Source of the DNA: Chitinophaga sp.
GTDB lineage: Bacteria; Bacteroidota; Bacteroidia; Chitinophagales; Chitinophagaceae
DNA length: 64,000 bases
NCBI RefSeq assembly: GCF_017745275.1
Contig: NZ_JAGHZS010000011.1
Coordinates: forward strand, 1-64,000
Direction: 5' to 3'
Shown: positions 30,716 to 41,227 of the stretch, piece after piece
Position numbering within the stretch: position 1 is the first letter of the stretch
Layout of the letters: every line of letters begins with the position of its first letter
Notes under the pieces: generated by a model
Database searches by the model: none
What the model was told of the DNA's origin: nothing
Seen by the model: only the letters and a program-made list of their open reading frames with translations
Translations under genes and position numbers: made by a program

Positions 30716-30912
30716 AACGTATTTTGATAGTTAAGTGAAAAGAGTTACTAAATATCGGGATAATCTTGTTAAAGTCAAATAATTTTATTTACTTTTTAGT
30801 GTCATTTAAACATTTAAAACAGCGATTGATTAAAATACGTTTACTATCTGTCAAAAAATAGAAAGTGACTATACCCGATGCCGGCTAGTTTTACCTCGTC
30901 AAATTTTTACAA

Positions 30913-33267
30913 ATGAAAAAATTAATTATCGCTTGTCTCGCACTGGCAGGGCACAGTAGCATCTATGCCCAATCCTATGTTCCAGGTTGGAAAGAGCCAA
31001 AAATGAAAGTGCAGCCGGCAGTGGATATAAAAGCATATCCCTTTCCGCAGGGTGCAGTCACCCTGTTGGATGGTCCTTTCAAAACAGCCATGCTGGCGGA
31101 TGCGCGCTATCTCTTAAAAATAGATCCTGACAGGTTGTTAGCTGCCTTTCGAAGCAATGCAGGATTAGTCCCTAAAGGCAAACAATATGGTGGCTGGGAA
31201 ACCGGCGGTCTTGCCGGTCATACCATGGGCCATTATTTATCTGCCTGTGCGTTGCAATATGCCGCCACGAAGGACACCGCCTATCTCAACCGCGTAAATT
31301 ATCTCGTAAGCGAACTGGCAGTTTGCCAGCAAAAACGCGGCAGTGGATATATTGGCGCCTTCCCCAACGATGATAAACTATGGACAGAAGTAGCTGCCGG
31401 TAATATCCGTTCCCGTGGCTTTGATCTCAACGGCGCCTGGTCTCCCTGGTACACTGTACACAAAATAATGGCCGGCCTGCTCGACGCCTGGTTGTACTGT
31501 AATAATGCACAGGCGCTGCAGGTCAATAAAGGCATCGCCGACTGGACCGGCAATGTGATTAAAAACCTGACGGAACAACAGATGCAGCAAATGTTGATTT
31601 GTGAGTACGGCGGCATGGCGGAAACACTCGTCAACACCTATGCGCTAAGCGGCAACAAAAAGTACCTGGACCTCTCCTATCGCTTCTATGATAAACGTAT
31701 TCTCGATTCATTGGCAATCGGGAAAGATATACTTCCCGGTAAGCATTCCAATACGCAAATCCCAAAAGTCATTGCCAGCATACGGAGATATGAACTGAAT
31801 AAAGACAGCAACGATGCTGCTATTGCAAAACACTTCTGGGAAATAGTTACCAGCGACCACTCCTATGCAAACGGCGGCAATAGCAACTACGAATATTTTG
31901 GTCCTGCCCGGCAACTCAACGATGCGCTGACAGATAATACCACTGAATCCTGCAATACCTATAATATGCTGAAGCTGACAAGGCACCTGTTTGCATTGTC
32001 TCCCCAGGCAAGATTGATGGACTATTACGAAAAAGCCCTGTACAACCATATCCTGGCTTCTCAAAATCATGAAACCGGTATGATGTGCTACTTCATTCCC
32101 CTTCGTATGGGTGGCCGTAAAGAATACAGCAATGAGTTTGAAACCTTCACCTGTTGCCTTGGTTCAGGTATGGAAAACCATGTGAAATATGGTGAAAGTA
32201 TTTATTACAAAGGAGAAGACGGCAGCCTGTATGTCAACCTCTTCATTCCTTCTATACTCCAATGGCAGGAAAAAGGTACTATCATCAAACAGGAAAATAA
32301 TTTGCCGGCCGACAATCGCACGACCCTCACCGTTAGTACCCGTCAACCCGTTTCCCTTACCATCCGCATCCGTAAGCCTGCCTGGGCAAGAGCAGGTATT
32401 ACCTTACGGGTAAATGGTACCACACAACCGCTTACAACAGATGCCGGCGGCTATTTCGTTATCCGCCGCAACTGGAAAAATAACGACAAAATTGAGTTAA
32501 CACTTCCGGCAGATGTTTACACAGAAGCCATACCCGATAATCAAAACCGGCAAGCGCTTTTTTACGGCCCGGTATTATTATCCGGTGTTCTGGGGGAGAA
32601 AGAACCCGATCCTGTTAGCGGTGTTCCCGTATTGGTAACAGCCAACCCTGCTCCGGATACCTGGATCAGGCGGACAGATGCCAGCACGCTCCAATTCCGC
32701 TCTGCCGGCACCGCGCAGCCACACGATGTTACACTGATACCTTTCTATCAAACTAAAAACGAATACTATACCGTTTACTGGGACGTATTTTCACCGGAAA
32801 GCTGGCAACAGCAACAGGTAGTATATGCAGCAGAAAAAAAGAAACAACAGGAACTGGATGCCCGCACTACCGACATCTTCCGCCCGGGTGAAATGCAACC
32901 GGAACGTGACCATGATTTCAGTGGTGAAAAAACCGGTACAGAAGAAGAACACGGCCGCAAATGGCGCATAGCATGGCCGGAAGGCTACTTTACTTTCCGG
33001 ATGAAAGTAGCCCCTGATAGCAAACACTCCCTGCAATGTACCTACTGGGGCATGGATAACCGTGGCCGGGCCTTCGATATTGTGGTAGAGGGAACCACCA
33101 TTGCTACAGAAGATCTCAACAAATTCAAAGAGAGCAGGTTCTATCACATCTCCTATGCTATACCGGAACATCTCACCAAAGGAAAAGAACACGTTAACAT
33201 ACGGTTTGTACCTAAAGCTAATAACAGCGCAGGTCCCCTGTATGGTTGCCGGATGATAAAAGAATAA
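30913..33267 (+). CDS. GH146/GH127-type beta-L-arabinofuranosidase-like glycoside hydrolase
   Basis: LLDGPFKTAMLADARYLL, GGWETGGLAGHTMGHYLSA, ETFTCCLGSGMENH. Confidence 0.87.
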   Translation: MKKLIIACLALAGHSSIYAQSYVPGWKEPKMKVQPAVDIKAYPFPQGAVTLLDGPFKTAMLADARYLLKIDPDRLLAAFRSNAGLVPKGKQYGGWETGGLAGHTMGHYLSACALQYAATKDTAYLNRVNYLVSELAVCQQKRGSGYIGAFPNDDKLWTEVAAGNIRSRGFDLNGAWSPWYTVHKIMAGLLDAWLYCNNAQALQVNKGIADWTGNVIKNLTEQQMQQMLICEYGGMAETLVNTYALSGNKKYLDLSYRFYDKRILDSLAIGKDILPGKHSNTQIPKVIASIRRYELNKDSNDAAIAKHFWEIVTSDHSYANGGNSNYEYFGPARQLNDALTDNTTESCNTYNMLKLTRHLFALSPQARLMDYYEKALYNHILASQNHETGMMCYFIPLRMGGRKEYSNEFETFTCCLGSGMENHVKYGESIYYKGEDGSLYVNLFIPSILQWQEKGTIIKQENNLPADNRTTLTVSTRQPVSLTIRIRKPAWARAGITLRVNGTTQPLTTDAGGYFVIRRNWKNNDKIELTLPADVYTEAIPDNQNRQALFYGPVLLSGVLGEKEPDPVSGVPVLVTANPAPDTWIRRTDASTLQFRSAGTAQPHDVTLIPFYQTKNEYYTVYWDVFSPESWQQQQVVYAAEKKKQQELDARTTDIFRPGEMQPERDHDFSGEKTGTEEEHGRKWRIAWPEGYFTFRMKVAPDSKHSLQCTYWGMDNRGRAFDIVVEGTTIATEDLNKFKESRFYHISYAIPEHLTKGKEHVNIRFVPKANNSAGPLYGCRMIKE

Positions 33268-33318
33268 TACCGGCGTACTGCTGTATCATTGACCAGGTGC
33301 AGCAGCACGCTTCTGAAC

Positions 33319-33370
33319 TAAAATAAAAAACCGTTGACAGCTACTATGCCGGCAACGGTTTTTATTTTAT
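33319..33370. terminator. Bidirectional intrinsic terminator
   Basis: AAATAAAAA-ACCGTTG ... CAACGGT-TTTTATTT between convergent genes. Confidence 0.85.
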
Positions 33371-33389
33371 ATAGAGACAGTTTGCTGAT

Positions 33390-35369
33390 TTACTTATTTA
33401 TCTTCGCCCGGATCACATAAAAAGACCAGGGCGCCATATTGGTTTGTATGGTTTTACCTTTTATATCGATATTTTGCGTTACCGGGGAAATATTGGTAGG
33501 CTGATCCAATGAATTAAGTCCCTGTAGCTGGTGATGCTGCAATGTTACCAACTGCCCTTTAGCTCCCGGTTTCACGCCCTGCACCGCTAATGTAACCGGC
33601 TTGGTAGCAGCAGATGTATTTACCAGTTTTACGACCAGTTCCCCCATCACCTGGTCAAGTACCGCAGACGCATATACGCTGTCCTGCCCACTGATGATAC
33701 TATTGTCTTTCAGTATAGGTACTACCTCGCTTCCTTTGTTGTTGGCATACAGTTTTTGTACATAATAGTTAGGAGTGCCATAAGCGCGGAGATTATCGAA
33801 CCAGATCAGGTCCGGCGCCCATTGCCATCCATCCACATGCGCCAGCAGCGGTGCGTACGAGGCCATGGCCACTACATCTGCATTGCGTTCCAGCCCGGTC
33901 ATGAAAGCAGCTTCTGCGAGGGCGCATTGCCAGGTATTTTTATTAGCGCCTTCCACTGCTTCCCTGGTATGGGCGGCATATTCGCCGGCGAAAATTTTAG
34001 GACCGTGGCGATCGTAGGTATCATAACGGGCTGCATTTTTCAGGAACCATTCCGGCGAGCTGTAATAGTGCTCATCCAGGATATCTGCATGCAGTTTCCG
34101 CAGCGTATCGTTCAGGAAATTAAACTGATCTCCACTGGGGCCCGGCCCCAGGCTGTTCACCAGTTGTATGGCCGGATACCGCGACTTAATAGCTTTCGCA
34201 AAAATGGTGTAGCGTTCTACGTATTGCGGTCCCCACTGTTCATTGCCTACACCCAGCATTTGCAGGTTAAAAGGCGCCGGGTGACCCATTTTAGCACGAA
34301 GCGCGCCCCAGGTAGTGTGTACATCTCCGTTAGCAAATTCTATCAAATCCAATGCATCCTGGATGTAAGGATCCAGTTCATCCACGGCTACCACTTCGCC
34401 GCTGTTATACTGGCAGGCCATGCCGCAATTGAGAATTGGCAGCGGCGTGGCACCGATATCTTCTGCCAGCTGGAAGTATTCAAAGAAGCCAAGCCCGAAC
34501 GACTGGAAGTAGTCCGGTGTGGCACGGTGGGCGAACTCATTATTCCAGCGGTTCATGATCAGCGTCCGTTCATTCACATCTCCAACCGTTTTCTTCCACT
34601 GGTAACGATTGCTTAGCTCTTTCCCTTCAACAATGCAGCCGCCGGGAAAGCGAAGGAACCCGGGATGCAGATCTGCCAGCAGTTGCACCAGGTCAGCGCG
34701 CAGGCCATTGGGGCGCTCTTTCCAGGTATGTTGTGGGAAAAGGGAGATCATGTCTGCGTCGATGATGCCAGGGCCGCTGTATTGTACCTGCAGCTTCGCT
34801 TTAGGAACGGTTGCAGTAGCAGTGAAACTGCCTTTGTATTGCTGCCAGCTACTGCCTTCCGGCGTAAGCGTGGTGCTGCCAATAGCATTTCCGTTTTCAT
34901 CCAGCAGGGTGGCTGTTACTTTCACCGCGGTGCTTCCCTGCTGACGGGCATACAGGGAGAAGTTGTATTGCTCTCCTGCTTTGATGCCCATGCCCCGAAA
35001 GCCCTCATTGACCAGTGCAAAACTACGTGTACCCGGCACTGTTATCCTCGCGAAGCGCGGATTAGCCGGATGATCGGCCTGGCGATTGACGATCAGTACC
35101 CGCCCGTTGCCTGCCACATCTTTCGGAATACTCCAACCCATCAACGGGCTACTGAATTCAAAAGAACGGTTCTTCACCAGCTCCGCGTAAATACCACCAT
35201 CTGCGCTGAGGTTGATATCTTCAAAAAAGATCCCCCACATATGAGGTGATACCCTCGCCTTTATTTCGTTGGCTTTAATGGTAAAATTCAATGGCTGTTG
35301 TGCTGCTAACGGCGAGGCATATACGCCGGTTAACAACAGGAAAGCTGTTACAATACGGTATGTTTTCAT
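33390..35369 (-). CDS. GH51 alpha-L-arabinofuranosidase with carbohydrate-binding module
   Basis: LGVGNEQWGPQY, SPHMWGIFFEDINLSADGGIYAELVKNRSFE. Confidence 0.92.
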   Translation of the reverse strand: MKTYRIVTAFLLLTGVYASPLAAQQPLNFTIKANEIKARVSPHMWGIFFEDINLSADGGIYAELVKNRSFEFSSPLMGWSIPKDVAGNGRVLIVNRQADHPANPRFARITVPGTRSFALVNEGFRGMGIKAGEQYNFSLYARQQGSTAVKVTATLLDENGNAIGSTTLTPEGSSWQQYKGSFTATATVPKAKLQVQYSGPGIIDADMISLFPQHTWKERPNGLRADLVQLLADLHPGFLRFPGGCIVEGKELSNRYQWKKTVGDVNERTLIMNRWNNEFAHRATPDYFQSFGLGFFEYFQLAEDIGATPLPILNCGMACQYNSGEVVAVDELDPYIQDALDLIEFANGDVHTTWGALRAKMGHPAPFNLQMLGVGNEQWGPQYVERYTIFAKAIKSRYPAIQLVNSLGPGPSGDQFNFLNDTLRKLHADILDEHYYSSPEWFLKNAARYDTYDRHGPKIFAGEYAAHTREAVEGANKNTWQCALAEAAFMTGLERNADVVAMASYAPLLAHVDGWQWAPDLIWFDNLRAYGTPNYYVQKLYANNKGSEVVPILKDNSIISGQDSVYASAVLDQVMGELVVKLVNTSAATKPVTLAVQGVKPGAKGQLVTLQHHQLQGLNSLDQPTNISPVTQNIDIKGKTIQTNMAPWSFYVIRAKINK

Positions 35370-35446
35370 TTTGTTATTCGTCTTTTTACAACGGGTAACC
35401 GTTTCATAAATTGTGTTATTGCTGTGCTAAGATAACTTGCTATACG

Positions 35447-37129
35447 TTACCAAAAGCGTATATACAGCGCAGATAACAGCAACAGGGTAATAACGATTAT
35501 CACCAGAGTAGCCGGGCTGATGCGGAACATACCTTTATCCAGGATGAATGCCTTTGGATTTACCTTAGGACCGGCCAGGCTAATGGCAATCATTACTATC
35601 ATGGTAAACATAAACGCCAGTCCCATACAGATAAGGAAGGGAATTTCATAACCTCCTTTCCCATTGGGATAAGCGGTATAGAACAGCGTTTCATGACCTA
35701 ATACCACCGGCGCAAACTGGTTAAAGAATACGCAGAGCGTGAAACCGGTAATGATACCGGCTATGGCAGCCGTGCCGGTAGTACGCTTCCAGAACATGCC
35801 CAGCAGGAACATCGCAAACACGCCCGGGCTGATGAAGCCTGTATACTTTTGAATAAAAGTAAAACCACCTTCTCCGCCGATGCCCAGCAAATCATTCCAG
35901 GTAAAAAGTATCGCCAATATCATCGCTACCACTACCGTGATACGACCTGTCCATACCAGTTTGGCTTCCTCCGCATCTTTGCGGATATACCTGCGGTATA
36001 TGTCCAGTGTGAAAATGGTGGAAATACTATTGGCTTTGCCCGCAAGCGAAGCAACTATTGCCGCAGTTAAAGCTGCGATAGACAAGCCTTTCAGGCCTGC
36101 CGGAAGAAAACCAAGGATAGCCGCATAGGCGCCGTCTTTACTGGCCAGCCCCGGCAGATGCCCATTTTTTTGCAGCACATAGGCCGCAATACCAGGTAAC
36201 ATCACAATTACGGGCATCATTATTTTCAGCAAACCGGCGAACAGGATTCCGTGACGGGCTGTCTGCAGGTTAGCTCCCAGCGCACGTTGTGTAATATACT
36301 GGTTACATCCCCAGTAGTTAAGGTTCACAATCCACTGACCCGCAGCATACATCAGTATACCCGGCAGCACCAGGTATTTATTGATATACTCCTGCGAGGA
36401 GCTTGCGTCTGGCTTGGCAAGTATCATATGAAAATGATCCGGCGCATCTTTCATCAGCGCACCAAAACCCGCCAGCGCATTATGTCCCAGGCCAAACTTT
36501 TCACTTACCAGCGTTAATGCCATGTAAGTGGTGGCCAGCCCGCCAATGATCAATACACTCACCTGTATTACATCTGTATAACCAATTACTTTCATACCCC
36601 CTAACGTAATGATCACCGCAAAAATGGAAAGGGCAATCATTACCACATGCAGGTATTCACCTCCCAGCAACCCATTGATGGCCAATGCCCCGAGATATAA
36701 AATAGAAGTGAGGTTAACAAACACATAGAGAAACAGCCAGAAAATTGCCATGATCAGCGCCACTGTTTCATTGTAGCGCGTTTTCAGGAACTGCGGCATG
36801 GTATAAATTTTATTCTTCAGGTAGATGGGAATAAACCACACTGCAATAATGATAAGGGCGATCGCCGCTATCCACTCATAGGCCGCCACCGCTATCCCAA
36901 CAAAATAACCATCTCCACTCATCCCGATAAACTGTTCAGCGGAAATATTGGAGGCAATCAGGGAAGCACCAATAGCCCACCAGGTAAGCGATCCTTCTGC
37001 AAGAAAGAAGTCTTTGGTATCCGTAGCGGCCTTTTTCTTCCGGCTGTATATCCAGTAACCATATGCAGATACGACAACGAAATAAATAATAAAGACGATA
37101 ATATCGCCTGTGGAGAGTACATTTTTCAT
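35447..37129 (-). CDS. Sodium:solute symporter (SSS family), probable arabinose transporter
   Basis: SGLT-like, multiple TMs, next to araA. Confidence 0.88.
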   Translation of the reverse strand: MKNVLSTGDIIVFIIYFVVVSAYGYWIYSRKKKAATDTKDFFLAEGSLTWWAIGASLIASNISAEQFIGMSGDGYFVGIAVAAYEWIAAIALIIIAVWFIPIYLKNKIYTMPQFLKTRYNETVALIMAIFWLFLYVFVNLTSILYLGALAINGLLGGEYLHVVMIALSIFAVIITLGGMKVIGYTDVIQVSVLIIGGLATTYMALTLVSEKFGLGHNALAGFGALMKDAPDHFHMILAKPDASSSQEYINKYLVLPGILMYAAGQWIVNLNYWGCNQYITQRALGANLQTARHGILFAGLLKIMMPVIVMLPGIAAYVLQKNGHLPGLASKDGAYAAILGFLPAGLKGLSIAALTAAIVASLAGKANSISTIFTLDIYRRYIRKDAEEAKLVWTGRITVVVAMILAILFTWNDLLGIGGEGGFTFIQKYTGFISPGVFAMFLLGMFWKRTTGTAAIAGIITGFTLCVFFNQFAPVVLGHETLFYTAYPNGKGGYEIPFLICMGLAFMFTMIVMIAISLAGPKVNPKAFILDKGMFRISPATLVIIVITLLLLSALYIRFW

Positions 37130-37158
37130 TTTGGCTGTTGGGTTTTTAGGGATCCCTT

Positions 37159-37206
37159 TTAGTACATGCAGTACGCGTTATGTCAATAACTTCCTGCATG
37201 TACTAA
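37159..37206. other. 13-bp inverted repeat in the araA-transporter gap
   Basis: TTAGTACATGCAG ... CTGCATGTACTAA, 22-nt spacer. Confidence 0.7.
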
Positions 37207-37217
37207 TAAGATGACTG

Positions 37218-38693
37218 CTAGTAAGCTATATCATTCCAGCGTAATTCATTCTTAAACTCACGCAAATCGGTGTTCCTACCTATCAGCGCCAGTTCTATGC
37301 CTGCCATCTCAGCGAAATCCTGCATATGAGTGGAAGTCAGATTTTGGCTGTAGCAGGTATGATGCGCGCCCCCCGCCAATATCCAGGCAGTGCATGCTTT
37401 CTTCATATCGGGGTATGGCTTCCAAAGCACACGGGCCACCGGAAGTTTAGGCAAGTCTTGTGGCGGCGTTACGGCTTCTACTTCATTCACCAGCAGGCGG
37501 AAACGATTGCCCATATCTACAAGGGAAGCATTGATAGCCGGGCCTGCGGCGGTGTTGAATACCAGTCGCACCGGGTCGGCCTTGCCTCCTATTCCCAGCG
37601 GGTGCTTCTCACAGGAAGGCTTTCCTTCTGCAATAGACTCACATATTTCCAGCATATGTGAACCCAGTACCATCGGGTTGGCGGGGTCAAAATGGTAGGT
37701 GTAGTCTTCCATAAAGGAGTTGCCTCCCGGTAAGCCGCTACCCATTACTTTCATGGCTCTCACCAGCGCGGCGGTTTTCCAGTCGCCTTCACCGGCAAAG
37801 CCGTAGCCGGCTTTCATGAGGCGTTGCACCGCAATACCGGGGAGTTGTATCATCCCGTGCAAGTCTTCAAATGTATCGGAGAAACCTTTGTAGTTGCCGG
37901 CTTCCAGGAATGCCTTTAATCCCAGTTCTATCCTGGCAGCGTCTTTCAGGGCCACATCAGCTAACAGCGCAGCGGAGATGCTGTAGCTGTCGGTATATTC
38001 CTGTACCAGTGTGGTTACTTCTTTATCAGAGATGCCGTTGATCACACTAACGAGATCGCCTATACCGTGGGTGTTGCAGGAGAAGCCGAACTTACTTTCT
38101 GCTTCTACTTTATCGCCATCTGTAACGGCAACAAAGCGCATGTTATCACCGAAGCGTACAAAGCGCGCACCTTGCCAGTCGTGCCAGCCGGCGGCTACCC
38201 GGGCCCAGGCGGCTAGTTCTTCCACTACTTCCGGATCCTGCCAATGGCCGGTGATCACTTTCCGGTTAATGCGCATGCGGCTCATCATAAACCCGAATTC
38301 ACGGTCGCCATGAGCGCTCTGGTTCAGGTTCATGAAGTCCATGTCTATTTCATTCCACGGAATATCACGGTTATATTGGGTATGCAGATGGCAGATCGGC
38401 TTGGATAACGCTTTCAGTCCGCGTATCCACATTTTTGCTGGTGAAAACGTATGCATCCACGTAACAACGCCAATACAGTTGGTAGCTGTGTTGGCTTCCA
38501 TGCAAACCGCATAAATCTCTTCCGGTGATTTGACAGTAGGCTTATATACTACGGTAACGGGTATACGCGAATTATTGTTAAGTGCGGCCGCGATCTCCTG
38601 GCTATGCAGCGCTACCTGTTTCAGGGTTTCTTCGCCGTACAGGTGCTGACTACCGGTGATGAACCAGATTTCGAATGTTTTCAGTTGAAGCAT
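37218..38693 (-). CDS. araA: L-arabinose isomerase
   Basis: [27 protein letters not shown]..., [17 protein letters not shown]; internal start preferred. Confidence 0.97.
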   Translation of the reverse strand: MLQLKTFEIWFITGSQHLYGEETLKQVALHSQEIAAALNNNSRIPVTVVYKPTVKSPEEIYAVCMEANTATNCIGVVTWMHTFSPAKMWIRGLKALSKPICHLHTQYNRDIPWNEIDMDFMNLNQSAHGDREFGFMMSRMRINRKVITGHWQDPEVVEELAAWARVAAGWHDWQGARFVRFGDNMRFVAVTDGDKVEAESKFGFSCNTHGIGDLVSVINGISDKEVTTLVQEYTDSYSISAALLADVALKDAARIELGLKAFLEAGNYKGFSDTFEDLHGMIQLPGIAVQRLMKAGYGFAGEGDWKTAALVRAMKVMGSGLPGGNSFMEDYTYHFDPANPMVLGSHMLEICESIAEGKPSCEKHPLGIGGKADPVRLVFNTAAGPAINASLVDMGNRFRLLVNEVEAVTPPQDLPKLPVARVLWKPYPDMKKACTAWILAGGAHHTCYSQNLTSTHMQDFAEMAGIELALIGRNTDLREFKNELRWNDIAY

Positions 38694-38703
38694 ATGATAG
38701 AAT

Positions 38704-39402
38704 TTATTGGCCGTAGTATGAATTGGGGCCATGTTTGCGTTCAAAATGTTTTTTAATCAGGGCATCTTTCAGCCGGGGCGCATTGCCATTGATCGACTCG
38801 GTGAGGTAAGCCATTTGGGCTACCGACTCCAATACTGCGCTGTTGTAGACGGCCTTCTCCGGTGTTTTACCCCAGGTAAAAGGCGCATGATTACCTACCA
38901 GGATCATTTCTATTTCTGCGTAGGTAAGGCCTCTGTCGATTAATGCCCGCATGATCTGGAAACCGGTCTGGTATTCATAATCGCCGGCAATCATGTCGTC
39001 AGACATGGGTGGTGCACAGGGAATATCTACCGTGTTATGGTCTGCGTGTGTAGTGCCGTAAATGGGAATATCGCGCTGACTCTGTGCCCATGCGGTGGCG
39101 TAGGTGGAATGGGTGTGTACAATTCCTCCGATGTGTTCCCAATGTTGATAGAGTACAGCATGGGTGAGCGTATCAGAAGAAGGGCGCAAATTGCCTTCTA
39201 CGGTTTTCCCTTCGAAGTCCACAATCACCATATTGCCTGGTGTGAGTTGGGTATATGGCACGCCGCTGGGCTTGATGGCAAATACGCCTTGGCTGCGGTC
39301 TACGGCGCTCACATTACCGAAGGTGAATATGACCAATCCCAGTGCGGGCAACTGCATATTGGCTTCGTAGGCGGCCTGCCGGATGTCCTGGTAGCGTTGC
39401 AT
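38704..39402 (-). CDS. araD: L-ribulose-5-phosphate 4-epimerase
   Basis: [36 protein letters not shown]. Confidence 0.96.
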   Translation of the reverse strand: MQRYQDIRQAAYEANMQLPALGLVIFTFGNVSAVDRSQGVFAIKPSGVPYTQLTPGNMVIVDFEGKTVEGNLRPSSDTLTHAVLYQHWEHIGGIVHTHSTYATAWAQSQRDIPIYGTTHADHNTVDIPCAPPMSDDMIAGDYEYQTGFQIMRALIDRGLTYAEIEMILVGNHAPFTWGKTPEKAVYNSAVLESVAQMAYLTESINGNAPRLKDALIKKHFERKHGPNSYYGQ

Positions 39403-39408
39403 ACAAAT

Positions 39409-41082
39409 TTAATCTATGGTGAGAGCGCTGGTGAAGGCGCCTAATGCTTTATACTTTTGATACCGGCTGGCGTATATGCCTGCCCGTTGGGGATCCGGTG
39501 TATATGTTTTTTCGAATCCCTGCCCCATGGCTTCCATGGCGTCTTCCACGCGGGTGAAGAGACCAGCCGCTGTGGCCGCAAACATGGCAGCACCGAGCGC
39601 GCAGGTTTGTTCGGAGCGGTGAATGCGGATCGGCATGTTCATCACATCAGCCATCATCTGCATAATAAAGGCAGATTTCTTGGCGACGCCGCCGATGCCT
39701 ATCAATCCTTTAACCGGCACCCCTTCCCGCTCGAAGCGGTCTACAATGGCTTTGGCGCCAAAGCAGGTGGATTCTGCCACGCTGCGGAACAGGCGCGGAG
39801 CGTCTGTAGCCAGGTGAAGGCCTGTCAGCGTACCTTTGAGCGACTGATCCGCATCAGGGGTACGGCGACCATTCAGCCAATCGATTCCCAGCTCACTGTG
39901 CTCGTCCGGGGCGATCAGTGCGGCCTGCCGCGATAATTCGGCAATTAATTTACTGCTGGTTTCTGCGGCCAGCTTCGCAGCAGTGTCGGCATCGATCAGC
40001 GACGAAGCCGGCAGCAGTTGTTGTAACGGCCACGCCAGTACGTTGCTGAACCAGGCATAGGCATCACCGAAGGCAGATTGCCCCGCCTCCATGCCCATCA
40101 TGCCGGGGATCACAGATCCGGGCACCTGACCGCAGATGCCTTTTACCAGCTTGTGTTGCATATCTTCCATAGGTGCTACCAGCATATCGCAGGTAGAGGT
40201 ACCCATTACTTTGCTAAGGTGATAAGGCGCTATTTGTCCGCCTACTGCACCCATGTGTGCATCGAAGGCGCCGATGCCAACAACTACGCTGGTAGATAAT
40301 CCCAGCCTTTCTGCCCACTCCGCACTGAGATGCCCTGCGGCTTCGCTGGCGGTATAAGTGCGGGTAAACAGTCGCTGTGTAAAACCCTGTAACAGTGGAT
40401 CCACCGCGGTAAAAAATGCATCCGGCGGCAGCCCGCCAAATTCTTCTGCAAACAGTGCTTTGTGTCCTGCGCTGCAAACGCCTCTCTTCAGTTGACTGAC
40501 ATGCGTGCCACCTGACAACAGGAAAGGTATCCAGTCGCAATGCTCTACCCAGGAATAAGTGGCTTTTCTAACGGGCTCGTCTACACGAAGTATATGCAGC
40601 AACTTAGCCCAGAACCATTCAGAGGAATAGATACCGCCCACAAAGCGGAGATAGTTTTCTTCAAAAGTGGCGGCAGTGGCGTTAATAGCAGCAGCTTCCT
40701 TCAGCGCAGTATGATCTTTCCAGAGTACAAACATGGCGTTTGGATTGTCGCGGAAGGCGGGCGTCAATGCCAGTGGTGTACCGGTTTCATCTACCGCTAC
40801 CGGGCTGGAGCCGGTGGTATCTACTGAAATGGCTTTAATGTGAGCGGCGATGTTACTGCCGGCTTGCTGCAGGCATTGTTTGATGGTGGTTTCCAACCCC
40901 TCGATATAGTCCAGTGGATGCTGGCGAAAGCGGCTTTCTGCGGCGTTGCAGTACAGTCCATCTTTCCAGCGGGGATAGTAAAATACCGCAGCAGTTACTT
41001 CCTGCCCGTTCCGTACATCTACAATAATGGAGCGTACTGAGTCGGTACCAAAATCTACACCTATTACATATGCTGAATTCAT
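39409..41082 (-). CDS. araB: Ribulokinase
   Basis: GVDFGTDSVRSIIVD, SVDTTGSSPVAVD, DWLNGRRTPDAD. Confidence 0.96.
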   Translation of the reverse strand: MNSAYVIGVDFGTDSVRSIIVDVRNGQEVTAAVFYYPRWKDGLYCNAAESRFRQHPLDYIEGLETTIKQCLQQAGSNIAAHIKAISVDTTGSSPVAVDETGTPLALTPAFRDNPNAMFVLWKDHTALKEAAAINATAATFEENYLRFVGGIYSSEWFWAKLLHILRVDEPVRKATYSWVEHCDWIPFLLSGGTHVSQLKRGVCSAGHKALFAEEFGGLPPDAFFTAVDPLLQGFTQRLFTRTYTASEAAGHLSAEWAERLGLSTSVVVGIGAFDAHMGAVGGQIAPYHLSKVMGTSTCDMLVAPMEDMQHKLVKGICGQVPGSVIPGMMGMEAGQSAFGDAYAWFSNVLAWPLQQLLPASSLIDADTAAKLAAETSSKLIAELSRQAALIAPDEHSELGIDWLNGRRTPDADQSLKGTLTGLHLATDAPRLFRSVAESTCFGAKAIVDRFEREGVPVKGLIGIGGVAKKSAFIMQMMADVMNMPIRIHRSEQTCALGAAMFAATAAGLFTRVEDAMEAMGQGFEKTYTPDPQRAGIYASRYQKYKALGAFTSALTID

Positions 41083-41227
41083 ATTACTGTAAAATTGACA
41101 CTTATAAAAATGTACAAAAAATTACGAATAACAGTGAGCGGAGAAAGTGTTTACTATAGCAGGTGGTACGCCTGTTATCGCATCATCATGTAAACAAGAT
41201 CCTCCACTGCACCATTATTCGTATTGG

